A DNA stretch of 64,000 bases from Solirubrobacterales bacterium (GCA_016712175.1 JADJRQ010000002.1:406967-470966), one strand, 5' to 3'; counted from the stretch's first letter, positions 48,670 through 57,552 are shown. Made by a program: numbers and translations. The notes: generated from the sequence alone by a model not told the origin.

Positions 48670-49346
48670 CGGCGGCAGCCCACCGATGTCTTCCCATTGA
48701 AGTTCGACGTTCGGCCAGATCCGCGAGGTGACCGAGGCGGCCAGAGCCGGCGACGGGTTCTCCGATTGCGGGAACGACATCGGGGGGCCGATACGGATGG
48801 TGACTTTTTTCGGCCGGATCTTGAACCCCGGCGCACGTTCTCGCTGCCGCTGATCGCCACCGGCAGGACTGGCGCACCGCTTCTCAGGGCCAGGCGGCCG
48901 ACACCGCGCTTGGGGGTGCCGAGCGAACCTTTTCGGATTCGTGTGCCTTCGGGAAAGATGCAGATCGTGCCGCCGCGGTCAAGCACCATCTCGGCGGTCC
49001 CGATCGCGAGCTCATCGGCTTCGCCCCGGCGGATCGGGAAGGCGCCGACACGACAGAGGATGAAACCCTGCCAGCGCTTTTCGAAGAGCTCGACCTTGGC
49101 CACGTAGTTCATCGGCTTGCCCCAGGGCATGCAGATGCCGATCACGAAGGGGTCGAGGAAACTGCGGTGGTTGGCGGCAACGATCGTGCCACCCTTGATC
49201 CGGGCGTTCTTTCGACCATGCCTGGAGAGCCAGAAATAGACCATGAAGAAGGGCTGGAGGATGCATCGCGCAACGATGTAGAACGCACGGTTTACACCGT
49301 GTTTCCTCGTGAAGTCGTGGTAGGCGTGGAGCTGCGCGTCGGTCAC
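48670..49346 (-). CDS. plsC: 1-acyl-glycerol-3-phosphate acyltransferase (frameshifted; possibly fused to gpsA)
   Basis: The N-terminal part shows a membrane-associated helix (ILQPFFMVYFWL), the acyltransferase motif NHRSFLDP (HX4D), FPIRRGE and IFPEGTR. The frame as written breaks at 48830-48831 (minus strand GCGCCGGGG). Adding one C gives PGFKIRPKKVTIRIGPPMSF... which runs without a stop directly into GpsA. It makes phosphatidate from lysophosphatidate. The coordinates give the plsC part up to the gpsA ATG. The indel is likely a sequence error. Confidence 0.83.
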
Positions 49347-49429
49347 AGGTTTCGATACACGGTCGGGGCAGCGACGTTACAGGCAACCGTACCCTTGACA
49401 CGGGGCGATCAGATTTGTCAACAGGCCGA

Positions 49430-51598
49430 CTAGCGGCGAACCTGAAGCGGACTGGTTCCGCAGCGGGTATACCAGGGCAGAACCGTGATCGGTGACCTGG
49501 CTTCGATTGTTCTGGCGCCCTTCAGCCGTTTGCCCTTCCCGCTCAGTTTCCAGCAGCCAGGTGGCAAACGAACCGGCCGGTTCGTCGCACCTTCGGCCAT
49601 TGCCGGAGCGACCAGCAGATTATTGCCGAGAAGCCACTCATCGTCGCCCCGCGGGCCTCTGGCTCCAGCCCGATCGACCATCCAGAGCGGCTTGGTCATC
49701 GGGACTCCTGTTTTCCGGAACCTTTTCCAGAGGCGCCTGGTGAGTGGACGGGCGCGATTGTGAAGCTTCACCATCCGCTTCCAGCCCGCAAGCGTCGCCT
49801 TGTCGAAATCCCACGGCATTTTCGCGCCATCGAGACCGGAGTTATGGACCCGGAAGAACGGGGTGAACACCGCCGCCTGCGACCAACGGGTGAAGAGCTC
49901 GGCACTTGTCGGAGGCAGGACGGGATGCTCCCTGGTGAACTGGGCATAGCCGCCGATGTCGACGGTGAAACCCGGCGCGCCCATCACGGCGCGGTTCAGC
50001 ATGTCGGGCACAATTGATGGCAGGCCTGTGCCGGGATCCCAATCGACCGTTTCGTCCCCGGGGAACTGGGCATTCTCGTAGGCGGCCGATCCCGGTTTGC
50101 CGGAGAAGCCGGCGCGCTGAAAGAAGAACACCTCGTCTTCACCTGGGTGAAGGCGCTTCCATTTGTTGATCGCTTTCCGCGTGACCTTGGCCTGGAGCGT
50201 GGGATAGCGGTTGTGCATCGACCGACCCATCGTTCCGTCAGCGAAATGCATCTCGGGCAGGACCTGTTCGCCGAAGTCGTTCATGAAACCGCGGGCGCCG
50301 GTGTTCAGGAGCCGGAAGATCCTGGATTTCCACCAGCGCCGGGCCGCCGGGTTCGTAAAGTCGATCACCGCTGCGGTGCCACCGGGGAAAGGTGAGGGCT
50401 GAAGATATGGCTCTCCCCCTGCGTCTGTGGCGACGAGGTCATGTTCGATCGCGTAGTCGTAAGCACCAGGGGTCTCGGTCCCGGCGATGTCGTTCGAAAC
50501 GAAGGAGCGGATGTAGAGGAAAGAACGGATTCCCTTCTGCTTCAGACGGCTGACCACGTCCTTCACCTGCGCCAAAGGCATCGCCGCCCAGCCCTCGAAA
50601 CCGTAGGAGGAGACGGGCAGGTCACCTTTCAGGATTCGGTCGACATCCGCTTCGACCCGCTCCTGGTACTTGCCGCCGCCATCGGTGAAAACGCCGATCG
50701 TTCGGGAAAGCATTGGACCGGTGCTCCAGCCGGGAGGCAAACGGTGCCGCCCGGATATGGAAGAAATCGACTTCATTGTCTTGCGGGCACCGCCCGGAAA
50801 GACGAGTAGCTTCATCGATTTCCCGGCTTTGTTGACACGCCAGGTATTCGATCCTTCGATCGCCATCTGCCAGCGGCTGATCCGGCTGCCTTCGAGCAGC
50901 ACTCCGTACTTTTTCGACGAGATGAATCCGGGTACCGGGGCGTAGTAGCCGGTCGAAGCATCCGGAAACCTGTAATCGAGCACCCAGCTCTTGATGTCAC
51001 TTCCGCGCAGATCGGTGGATTCGCGCCGGGCGCCGAAGCCGTGAAAAGCCTCTCTCGCCGGTGAGCGGAAAGTGGACGATACGGCGGTGACCTTCCGCCC
51101 GGAGGTGACCGAGGCCCGAAGCCTCGCTGAATGCGATCGACCCTCGCTTATTTTCAGCAGGGCCTTTGACCCGGCGGGTCCGTTGGTCGCGAGCCTGATT
51201 CGCACCACTCCACGTCTCTTTCTCACCGAAAGTACCCGGGTCACCGAATAGTTCCCCGCATCCGGGCTCAAAGTCACCTGCCGCTCCTTGCCATCCAGTG
51301 AAGGCGGGACCAGTTCCTGGTCGGCTCCGACCGTGAATCCGAGGCCACCCCTGGGCCCCGAATCAAGAAGTACGGGGCCAGAGCGGCTCAAGACTTGCAG
51401 CCGGAGCGGATGCTTGTCCACTACTACGATCGTGTTGCCTGCCGTCACCGAGACATCTCTCTTCTTGACCGCAAGGCGGGTCTGCGCGTTCCCCGCCTGG
51501 GCGAAAGAAGCCGAAGCGAAGGCGGAAAACACGGCGATGGCCGACATCACCACAGCTGCGGCGATTCCGTGATTCTTGCTGAAGAGGTCTCGTCCCAT
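49430..51598 (-). CDS. Secreted GH31-family alpha-glycosidase (alpha-xylosidase/glucosidase-like)
   Basis: 722 residues from ATG 51598 with a signal peptide (AAAVVMSAIAVFSAFASASFA). A beta-sandwich N-domain (about 40-280) precedes the GH31 barrel with FHGFGARRESTDLRG, the catalytic nucleophile Asp in GARGFMNDFGEQ, DETVDWDPG and VDIGGYA. The C-terminal beta domain ends LPWYTRCGTS. Longer upstream frames would precede the signal peptide and overlap the divergent Fe-S gene, so I reject them. It hydrolyses alpha-linked sugars outside the cell. Confidence 0.9.
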   Translation of the reverse strand: MGRDLFSKNHGIAAAVVMSAIAVFSAFASASFAQAGNAQTRLAVKKRDVSVTAGNTIVVVDKHPLRLQVLSRSGPVLLDSGPRGGLGFTVGADQELVPPSLDGKERQVTLSPDAGNYSVTRVLSVRKRRGVVRIRLATNGPAGSKALLKISEGRSHSARLRASVTSGRKVTAVSSTFRSPAREAFHGFGARRESTDLRGSDIKSWVLDYRFPDASTGYYAPVPGFISSKKYGVLLEGSRISRWQMAIEGSNTWRVNKAGKSMKLLVFPGGARKTMKSISSISGRHRLPPGWSTGPMLSRTIGVFTDGGGKYQERVEADVDRILKGDLPVSSYGFEGWAAMPLAQVKDVVSRLKQKGIRSFLYIRSFVSNDIAGTETPGAYDYAIEHDLVATDAGGEPYLQPSPFPGGTAAVIDFTNPAARRWWKSRIFRLLNTGARGFMNDFGEQVLPEMHFADGTMGRSMHNRYPTLQAKVTRKAINKWKRLHPGEDEVFFFQRAGFSGKPGSAAYENAQFPGDETVDWDPGTGLPSIVPDMLNRAVMGAPGFTVDIGGYAQFTREHPVLPPTSAELFTRWSQAAVFTPFFRVHNSGLDGAKMPWDFDKATLAGWKRMVKLHNRARPLTRRLWKRFRKTGVPMTKPLWMVDRAGARGPRGDDEWLLGNNLLVAPAMAEGATNRPVRLPPGCWKLSGKGKRLKGARTIEARSPITVLPWYTRCGTSPLQVRR

Positions 51599-51664
51599 CT
51601 GAACAATCAACACCCTACGGCCGAATTCGCTTTGGTCTGTGGCTGAGGTGCGTAAGCTGGACCT

Positions 51665-52912
51665 GTGAGCCGGGCAACCAGACGAGAGCGCTGGATACGC
51701 AAGGTGCGGAGGAGATGGGGCATCGGCCTGCTGCTCCCCGCGCGCTTTCTGCCTGACCGCAGTGGCGCTCCCGCCGTCGCTCCGCCCTGGACGGAACCTG
51801 ATCGCAAGATCCCGGATGACCTGTTGACCTATCCGGGAGAAAAGCGCGACCTTGACGAGGAACAGCGCTTCGCCGAGAGCGAGCCGCTGAATGAATTCTT
51901 TTCCGTACACCCAGAGGCCTCGGAATTCATCGTCGACCACGGTCGTAACTTCATCAAGCCAGCGGTCGTCAAACTCGCCCGTGCGGTACACCGCCTGCGC
52001 CGGGCGACCAGGATGAAGCCGGCCGCAGCACGTCCGGCCACGAGTCCGGCCGACCTGACCTCGGCCCTTCGGATCGAGGCCGAGCGCATCGGCCTCAGCC
52101 GGATCGGGATCGCGAACAACGACCCCAAGTACACATTCCCGGTCACCGACGCCGAACAGTTGCCGACCGTGATCGTCTGCCTGGTCGAACAGGACTGGGA
52201 ACTCACCCAGAAGATTCCGAGCGACGAAGCCGAATCAGCGGCGATGTTCGGATACGCCGAAGGCATGGCCCGGACCGCGCAGCTTGCCGGGTTCCTGAAG
52301 AGGCTCGGTTACCGAGCCGCTCCCCAGGGACTGACCGGTGATGGCCTGACGATTCACTATGGCGTTGCCTCCGGGCTCGGGCAACTCGGCCTGAACGGCC
52401 AGCTGCTCACCCCGGAAGCAGGCTCCCGCTGCCGCATTCTCTTGATGACGACCGATGCCGAGCTGACCCTGGATGAGCCGATCGACTTCGGCCTCCACAA
52501 AGTCTGTGACGAGTGCCAGGCCTGCGTTCGCAACTGCCCGGTCGGGGCGATCCCGAAGACGAGAAAGTCCTACCGCGGCGTGGTCAAGGCGAAGCTGAAC
52601 ACCGCCCGCTGCCTGCCGGTGGTCGCCCAGGCCGCCGGCTGCGCGATCTGCATGAAGGTCTGTCCGGTCCAGCGCTACGGGCTCGACGCGATCCTCGATC
52701 ACCGGGAAAAGACCGGCGAGATCCTCGGCGTCGGAACCGATGAACTCGAAGGCTACGACTGGCCGCTCGACGACCGCCACTACGGCCCCGGCGAAACCCC
52801 GCAGGTCGGTGAAGAAATCATGCAGAACCCCGACCTCGTCTTCGACTACGGCCGGAAAACACCGCCGCCGGGAGTCGAGCCGATCCGGTTCACCGGCCCG
52901 AAGCACGGCTGA
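51665..52912 (+). CDS. Double 4Fe-4S protein of the QueG/reductive-dehalogenase-like family
   Basis: A 415-residue cytoplasmic protein. The first about 120 residues are basic and variable. A central domain (SRIGIANNDPKYTFPV ... YGVASGLGQLGLNGQLLTPE) matches the cobalamin-enzyme-like domain seen in QueG/RdhA relatives. Two ferredoxin clusters, CDECQACVRNCP and CAICMKVCP, follow. There is no TAT signal, so a respiratory dehalogenase is unlikely. Start GTG 51665, divergent from the GH31 gene (66-bp spacer). Confidence 0.8.
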   Translation: MSRATRRERWIRKVRRRWGIGLLLPARFLPDRSGAPAVAPPWTEPDRKIPDDLLTYPGEKRDLDEEQRFAESEPLNEFFSVHPEASEFIVDHGRNFIKPAVVKLARAVHRLRRATRMKPAAARPATSPADLTSALRIEAERIGLSRIGIANNDPKYTFPVTDAEQLPTVIVCLVEQDWELTQKIPSDEAESAAMFGYAEGMARTAQLAGFLKRLGYRAAPQGLTGDGLTIHYGVASGLGQLGLNGQLLTPEAGSRCRILLMTTDAELTLDEPIDFGLHKVCDECQACVRNCPVGAIPKTRKSYRGVVKAKLNTARCLPVVAQAAGCAICMKVCPVQRYGLDAILDHREKTGEILGVGTDELEGYDWPLDDRHYGPGETPQVGEEIMQNPDLVFDYGRKTPPPGVEPIRFTGPKHG

Positions 52913-52921
52913 CCGTGGCCG

Positions 52922-53353
52922 TCAGCCGTCCTCTTCGGCAAGCTTGAGCCTTTCGGCCAGCTCAGCCAGCTGGCCTGCGTCGAGTCCGGCTTCAATTCGC
53001 GGGAAAAGATCCCGTTCTTCGAATCGCACGTGGGCGGTGAGTGCTTCCCCGAGTTCGCCCAGGTCTTCGAGCGAAGCATCACCGGCGAGGACCCGGCCGA
53101 CCCGGCGCCTTATCTGAAGATGCTCGTCGAGCAACCGGGCGACCTGCTCGTCGCTGGATGGGCCGTCAAGCCCGGACCCGGGGAGAAGGACTTCCTCTTC
53201 GATCCGGAAGTGAAGGGCACCTTCCTTCTCCCAGAATTTCCGGAACACGGCGGTCGCCGGAACGACTTCATCGGCATCGCGAAGCAGTTTCGCCTGAAAG
53301 AGGGCGTGGTGATGCTCGTGCGAAAGTGGAATCAGAGCTTCGGAACGCTTCAT
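52922..53353 (-). CDS. Hemerythrin (HHE) domain protein
   Basis: 143 residues from ATG 53353. Two HHE repeats with metal-ligand patterns SHEHHHALFQAKLL, HFRIEEEVLLP, LLDEHLQIRRRV and HVRFEERDLFPRIE. Such proteins bind a di-iron site for O2/NO sensing or repair of Fe-S damage. Transcribed divergently from the Cys-containing regulator at 53496 across a spacer with an operator-like inverted repeat. Confidence 0.88.
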   Translation of the reverse strand: MKRSEALIPLSHEHHHALFQAKLLRDADEVVPATAVFRKFWEKEGALHFRIEEEVLLPGSGLDGPSSDEQVARLLDEHLQIRRRVGRVLAGDASLEDLGELGEALTAHVRFEERDLFPRIEAGLDAGQLAELAERLKLAEEDG

Positions 53354-53419
53354 GGGACCACCGCTGTTTTTCTCGGTAACACACCACTCAAGATCACTTC
53401 CCACCCCAATCCTGCTCGT

Positions 53420-53444
53420 TTTTTCACATTGCTTCTGGGTAAAG
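53420..53444. promoter_or_regulatory. Degenerate operator-like inverted repeat before the hemerythrin/regulator genes
   Basis: TTTTTCACA-N7-TGGGTAAAG resembles the perfect TTATTCACA-N7-TGTGAATAA palindrome at 54603-54627. On the plus strand TTCACA (53423-53428) and TATAGG (53445-53450) with a 16-nt gap could also be -35/-10 boxes for the regulator gene. Either way it is a credible shared control site. Confidence 0.5.
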
Positions 53445-53495
53445 TATAGGCTGGTGTATTGAGCCGAAATCAAGTCTCTGGGAAACTTACTGGAC

Positions 53496-54164
53496 ATGGA
53501 CGAAACTCTCGAAGAAGGAAACGAACTCGCGCACCCGTTCAGAGGGCGGCTGTTCGACACGCTTTCCGGGCTCAAGCGGCCGGTCGCAACCGATGAGTTG
53601 GCCAAGCTTCTTGACCGGCACCCGAACGGGATCCGCCAGCACCTGGAGGTGCTGAGCGACGCCGGTTATCTGGTGCGCAATAAGGAGCGCCGCGGCCGTG
53701 GACGTCCTCGTGACCTTTGGTCGATCGACCCGGATGCGATGCCGGGCGGAGCCCGTCCGACCGCTTACGTAGAGCTCAGTCGCTGGCTGGGACGGGTGCT
53801 TGACGAAGGAACCAAGGAGCCCGGCGAGGTCGAAGCCCGGAGCCGCCAAATCGGCCGCGAGCTTGCCTCAGGGGGCGGAAACGATCTGGACCCGGAGCGC
53901 CACTTTCATGACACCCTCGCCGCAATGGGGTTTCAGCCAAGCCGCAAGCGCCTGACGTCGAAAGGGGTCACCTACTGCCTCAACAACTGTCCCTACCGCG
54001 ATGTCGTCCGCGAGCGCCAGGAATTGATCTGTTCGCTCCATCGGGGAATCACCGGCGGCCTGCTCGAAAAAATAGATCCTTCGAGCTCCCTTTCGGCGTT
54101 CACTCCAAAGGACCCCGACAAGGCCGGATGCACCATCAAGATCGACGGCCCCCTGGCGGCGTAG
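53496..54164 (+). CDS. ArsR/SufR-like winged-helix regulator with Cys-rich C-terminus
   Basis: A 222-residue regulator with an N-terminal winged HTH (LFDTLSGLKRPVATDELAKLL ... NGIRQHLEVLSDAGYLVRNKERRGRGRPRDLW). The C-terminal domain has Cys in YCLNNCPYRDVVRERQELIC plus a later Cys in KAGCTIKI, four in all, reminiscent of the Fe-S-binding SufR/COG2345 regulators. It could sense iron-sulfur or NO/oxygen status. Neighbouring hemerythrin and cupin genes carry related operator-like repeats. Confidence 0.82.
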   Translation: MDETLEEGNELAHPFRGRLFDTLSGLKRPVATDELAKLLDRHPNGIRQHLEVLSDAGYLVRNKERRGRGRPRDLWSIDPDAMPGGARPTAYVELSRWLGRVLDEGTKEPGEVEARSRQIGRELASGGGNDLDPERHFHDTLAAMGFQPSRKRLTSKGVTYCLNNCPYRDVVRERQELICSLHRGITGGLLEKIDPSSSLSAFTPKDPDKAGCTIKIDGPLAA

Positions 54165-54174
54165 GGCCGGCGTA

Positions 54175-54192
54175 GAGTCCCTGACCGGACTC
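54175..54192. terminator. Hairpin between the regulator and the cupin gene
   Basis: GAGTCC-CTGACC-GGACTC stem-loop 10 nt after the regulator stop, between convergent genes; likely a terminator. A U tract is absent. Confidence 0.45.
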
Positions 54193-54203
54193 CCGGTTCG
54201 AGT

Positions 54204-54587
54204 TCAGTCCGAGTCGGACGGCCAGCTGTCCAGCTGCCGCGTGAAGTCGGGAGGGTCGAAGACCACAATCACCGAAGCTTCATCCGGCCCCTCGTTCAGG
54301 ACTTCCACCCGCTGCCCTACCGGAATGGTCGCGACCGATCCCGGAGCGACGTCGAAGCGGTCTGTTCCCTGGGCATCGACCAGCGTCACCGGAGCATCGA
54401 GCGGAACCAGCAAAGCGGACGAGGAGCTGTGATCGTGTTCGGGCATGCCACCGCCGGGCGGGATCACCACGCGAGCGACTCCCATCGGCCAATCGTCGCC
54501 CGTCCCGATCAGGACTTCCGCACTGGGCCCACCGGGGACCATCGCCCGGACCCGCTTGCCACCAGTCTTGAAATGTCGAAGTGCCAT
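54204..54587 (-). CDS. Cupin-domain protein
   Basis: A 127-residue protein with a single cupin barrel: PPGGGMPEHDHSSSSALLVPL (motif 1 with two His and Glu) and PVGQRVEVLNEG (reduced motif 2 lacking the usual His). It may bind a metal through motif 1 only. Its promoter region holds a perfect 9-bp inverted repeat (54603-54627), suggesting regulation by the nearby ArsR-like protein. Confidence 0.8.
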   Translation of the reverse strand: MALRHFKTGGKRVRAMVPGGPSAEVLIGTGDDWPMGVARVVIPPGGGMPEHDHSSSSALLVPLDAPVTLVDAQGTDRFDVAPGSVATIPVGQRVEVLNEGPDEASVIVVFDPPDFTRQLDSWPSDSD

Positions 54588-54602
54588 GTCGCCTCCTGAT
54601 CT

Positions 54603-54627
54603 TTATTCACATATCTTGTGTGAATAA
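54603..54627. promoter_or_regulatory. Perfect inverted repeat upstream of the cupin gene
   Basis: TTATTCACA-TATCTTG-TGTGAATAA, perfect 9-bp arms with a 7-nt spacer, 16 nt upstream of the cupin ATG. It is unusually AT-rich for this genome and is the right size for a dimeric winged-helix operator. A degenerate copy lies at 53420-53444. Confidence 0.72.
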
Positions 54628-54646
54628 TATCAGCGATTGAGTGCTC

Positions 54647-55591
54647 CTACGGGATCGAAGCGACCCCGACGCCGGAAAGTGACCGTACGAGTGGCCCCAC
54701 CAGCAACCTGAGGGCCACCTCTGCGGAATAGTTCTCGTCGGGCAGCCCGAGCATCCGAACTTCGCCGCGGCGCATGACCCAGGGCCTACGGACCGGCCGC
54801 GAATCGGCCAGGTTGGCACCGAAGTCCACCTGTCGGGACCCTCCGGGTCCGGCAGCCGGAACCATGGAGCAAACCAGGATCAGGTCGGACTCCGGCCGCA
54901 TGCGAACCGCTTCCGCCGTGAGGTCCCGGTCCACGTCGATCGAACCTGAATCAACCAGCTCCGCACCGGATTCCGCGACCATCGCGATGACCATCTGTGT
55001 CACCGGATTCACCCGTTGGCCGGTTTCTCCGGACATGCCTTCCCGTTGGAGCAAGGTGACCCGGGGACGCCGGTAGCAGTTGACGTGACCGTGACCGACC
55101 GTCGCCAGGGCTCCGAGCTCTATCGGTCCGAGCCTGACACCCGCTCGAAATACGCAGCTGCCGGCCTGAGCAATCTCGCCCCGCCGGCGTATGTCCCGGC
55201 CAGAGTCCACTGCCGAGCTGACGACCAGCCGGCTTCCTTCACGGCTCACGTCTTCGATCCGTATCACTGCGTCAGCGCCTTCCGGCACCATCGCACCGGT
55301 GGATATCCCCACCGCCTGCCCCGGAGTCAACCTCGGTTCCGAGGGGTGACCGGCCCGGGATTCTCCAACGATCTCGAGGTCTACCGGCTTTCGGGTGCTC
55401 GCCCGCGACACGTCGTCGGAACTCACGGCGAAGCCATCCATCGCCGAATTCTCGAACAGCGGTAGGTCGACCGGGCTGAACACGTCTTCGGCGGCCACCC
55501 TGCCCCCCGCCTGATCCAGCTCAAACCGCTCAGACCCCGACGGCGCCGCGCCCTCGAGCAAGATCGCGAGCGCTGAGTCATGTCTGATCAT
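54647..55591 (-). CDS. moeA: MoeA-like molybdopterin molybdenumtransferase, short and divergent
   Basis: 314 residues from ATG 55591. Domain I/II features are clear: LPLFENSAMDGFAVSS, GQAVGISTGAMVPEGADAVIRIED, GEIAQAG. The MogA-like domain III is reduced: the usual GDEL region reads QREGMSG, and the GGxS-GxxD loop reads VPAAGPGGS. The whole protein is about 90 residues shorter than normal MoeA. It may be an impaired or specialised MoeA, or another moeA exists elsewhere. It is grouped with mobA, moaA and nar genes, divergent from mobA. Confidence 0.78.
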   Translation of the reverse strand: MIRHDSALAILLEGAAPSGSERFELDQAGGRVAAEDVFSPVDLPLFENSAMDGFAVSSDDVSRASTRKPVDLEIVGESRAGHPSEPRLTPGQAVGISTGAMVPEGADAVIRIEDVSREGSRLVVSSAVDSGRDIRRRGEIAQAGSCVFRAGVRLGPIELGALATVGHGHVNCYRRPRVTLLQREGMSGETGQRVNPVTQMVIAMVAESGAELVDSGSIDVDRDLTAEAVRMRPESDLILVCSMVPAAGPGGSRQVDFGANLADSRPVRRPWVMRRGEVRMLGLPDENYSAEVALRLLVGPLVRSLSGVGVASIP

Positions 55592-55644
55592 TTGGCGCGG
55601 CGGGTCCAACGCTCATTCAGGTCCATGGATGCGAAACTCAGATC

Positions 55645-56526
55645 GTGGAAACGGACCATGAAGTCGAGGATAGTTCGACCGGCGTCGGGGCGGCAGTTCT
55701 GGCAGGGGGTGCCGGCAGCCGCCTCGGTGGCGACAAGGCCCTGGTTCAGCTGGGCGGACGGATGCTTGTCGAATACCCGGTGGAAGCTCTCCGCGAGGCA
55801 GGCCTGAGTCCCTTCGTCGTGACCAAGGCCTCTCACCCTGTTGATCTGCCGGGAGTCGAAACCGTGATCGAGCCGCCAACGCCTCAGCATCCGCTGCTCG
55901 GCATCGTGACCGCGCTGGAAGCGGCGGAAGGAGGTCCAGTCCTGGTCGTTGCCTGCGATCTTCCGCTGCTTCCGCCGGATCTGCTCCGGTGGATAGCTGA
56001 CCAGTCCGGCGATCCCGTCGTCCCTTTTGTCGCAGGCCAGCTTCAGCCGCTGGTCGCCCGCTACGGTCCGGATTCGCTCGAAGTCCTCGAGGACGGTTTG
56101 ACATCCGGACGCTCGATGAAGGCGACCGTGATGGATCTCGATCCGGTCATAGTCCGGGCACCGGAGCTGGACCGGTTCGGAGATCCCGACCGCATCTTTC
56201 ACAACGTGAACTCTCGAACGGACCTGGAGTGGGCTGAAGGACTTCTGGGCGCTGGCTGGCCTGCTCGCCGGGGGTCAGGAGAAGGTGATCCTTCAGACAC
56301 CTGCCCGGCGCACCTGTTCGGACAGTTCGGCCGCCGGCCGGCCGCTACGTCCGATCATCCAGCAGGCGATCGGCGCCGCCATGCGCTCCGGAACTGTGCG
56401 CGGCCGAGGAGGCGACGTCAAGCAGTTCATCGATTTCACTGGCGCTGGGCGGCTCGACGCCCAGTTCCACCGCAAATCTCTGAATCCACTCATTCGCCTC
56501 CATCGTTCTCCCCGCCGTTTCGTTGA
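55645..56526 (+). CDS. mobA: Molybdenum cofactor guanylyltransferase (3' end uncertain)
   Basis: From GTG 55645 the first about 205 residues are a full MobA: AAVLAGGAGSRLGGDKALVQLGGR, DLPGVETVIEPPTPQHPLLG, VLVVACDLPLLPPDL, PLVARYGPDSLE, FHNVNSRTDLEWAE. The frame then continues for about 85 basic residues that are antisense to a DUF6457 gene (56293-56503) and look non-native. An indel near 56268-56273 (G run) would give a stop at about 56281. I take the true end to be near 56280. The enzyme links GMP to molybdopterin for MGD, needed by NarG. Confidence 0.82.
   Translation: METDHEVEDSSTGVGAAVLAGGAGSRLGGDKALVQLGGRMLVEYPVEALREAGLSPFVVTKASHPVDLPGVETVIEPPTPQHPLLGIVTALEAAEGGPVLVVACDLPLLPPDLLRWIADQSGDPVVPFVAGQLQPLVARYGPDSLEVLEDGLTSGRSMKATVMDLDPVIVRAPELDRFGDPDRIFHNVNSRTDLEWAEGLLGAGWPARRGSGEGDPSDTCPAHLFGQFGRRPAATSDHPAGDRRRHALRNCARPRRRRQAVHRFHWRWAARRPVPPQISESTHSPPSFSPPFR
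56293..56503 (-). CDS. DUF6457-type small protein (frameshifted)
   Basis: From ATG 56503 the product begins MEANEWIQRFAVELGVEPPSASEIDELLDVA, a typical DUF6457 domain found next to MoCo genes. The frame breaks at 56388-56389 (CC on the plus strand); removing one base joins it to ERMAAPIACWMIGRSGRPAAE ending at 56293. Length about 69 residues. It lies 45 bp downstream of moaA on the same strand. Its function is unknown, but its repeated occurrence by mobA/moaA suggests a MoCo role. Confidence 0.65.
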
Positions 56527-56547
56527 AGTCTTTGGCTGAGCGCGCGC

Positions 56548-57552
56548 TCAACCACCAATTGCGCTCATCGTTCGCTCGGGCTGCACGAACTCGATGTCGT
56601 TGATGTGGTGGCGAAGCTCCTTGCCCGCGACTGCCACCCGGATCATCCGTTCAATTTCGGCGTTGTCGGCACCGTCCCTGAGTGGCGTCAGGAGGTCAGT
56701 CTCGTTCAGCGAGAAGAGACAGGTGCGAAGTTTGCCATCGGCGGTCAGCCGGATCCGGTTGCAGTCAGCGCAGAAGGGCTCGGAGACCGGGTTGATGAAA
56801 CCGATCTCTCCCTTGCCATCCGCGAACGCGAACACCCGGGCAGTGGCCGACGGCTCGCGTTCCTTTTCGATCAGCGGGTAGGAGGCTTCGATCAACTCCC
56901 GGAGTTCGTTGCCGGTCAGGACTTTGGAGGGGTCCCAGTTCCGGTCGCCGTCGAGTGGCATGAACTCGATAAAACGAACCTGGTTGTCGGTGCTGCGGGC
57001 AAACTCACAGAATCGTCCGACCTCATCTTCCGTGAAGCCGCGAATCGCTACCGCATTCACCTTGACCGGACCGATTTCCGGGTAGGCGCCGATCGCATTC
57101 AGTCCCTCGAGGACCTGCTCCAGGGAATCGCGGCGGGTGAGTTCGAAAAAACGGTCACGCTGAAGTGAATCGATCGAAACGTTGATCCGGTCCAGCCCGC
57201 CGCGGACCAGGGCTTCGGCGTGACGGGCCAGGAGGTAGCCGTTGGTGGTCATCGAGAGATCCCTGACTCCGGTTGCCTTGAGCATCGCAACCAGGTCCGG
57301 GAAGTCACGGCGAACCAGGGGCTCACCGCCGGTCAGGCGGACGTCTTCGATACCCATCGAGACCATCAGTGAGACCAGGCGAGTGATCTCCTCGAAGGTG
57401 AGGACCTCATCCCTTTCCATCCAGGCGAGGCCCTCGGCCGGCATGCAGTACTGGCAGCGGAAGTTGCAGCGATCGGTTACCGAGACCCGCAAGTCATTGA
57501 TCCGGCGGCCGTGGCTGTCTTCGAGGGGCTGGTCAACCACCGGCGTCGTCAC
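56548..57552 (-). CDS. moaA: GTP 3',8-cyclase (MoCo biosynthesis protein A)
   Basis: About 334 residues; the start is placed at GTG 57552, 6 nt after a GAGAGG ribosome site and overlapping narK by 20 nt (GTG 57558 or 57540 also possible). The radical-SAM cluster is CNFRCQYC, then GGEPLVRRD; the C-terminal second cluster is CADCNRIRLTADGKLRTC. It ends in a Gly-Gly tail (MSAIGG), conserved in active MoaA. It makes cyclic pyranopterin precursor from GTP. Co-transcribed with narK and narIJHG, so cofactor synthesis is tied to nitrate respiration. Confidence 0.94.
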   Translation of the reverse strand: MTTPVVDQPLEDSHGRRINDLRVSVTDRCNFRCQYCMPAEGLAWMERDEVLTFEEITRLVSLMVSMGIEDVRLTGGEPLVRRDFPDLVAMLKATGVRDLSMTTNGYLLARHAEALVRGGLDRINVSIDSLQRDRFFELTRRDSLEQVLEGLNAIGAYPEIGPVKVNAVAIRGFTEDEVGRFCEFARSTDNQVRFIEFMPLDGDRNWDPSKVLTGNELRELIEASYPLIEKEREPSATARVFAFADGKGEIGFINPVSEPFCADCNRIRLTADGKLRTCLFSLNETDLLTPLRDGADNAEIERMIRVAVAGKELRHHINDIEFVQPERTMSAIGG

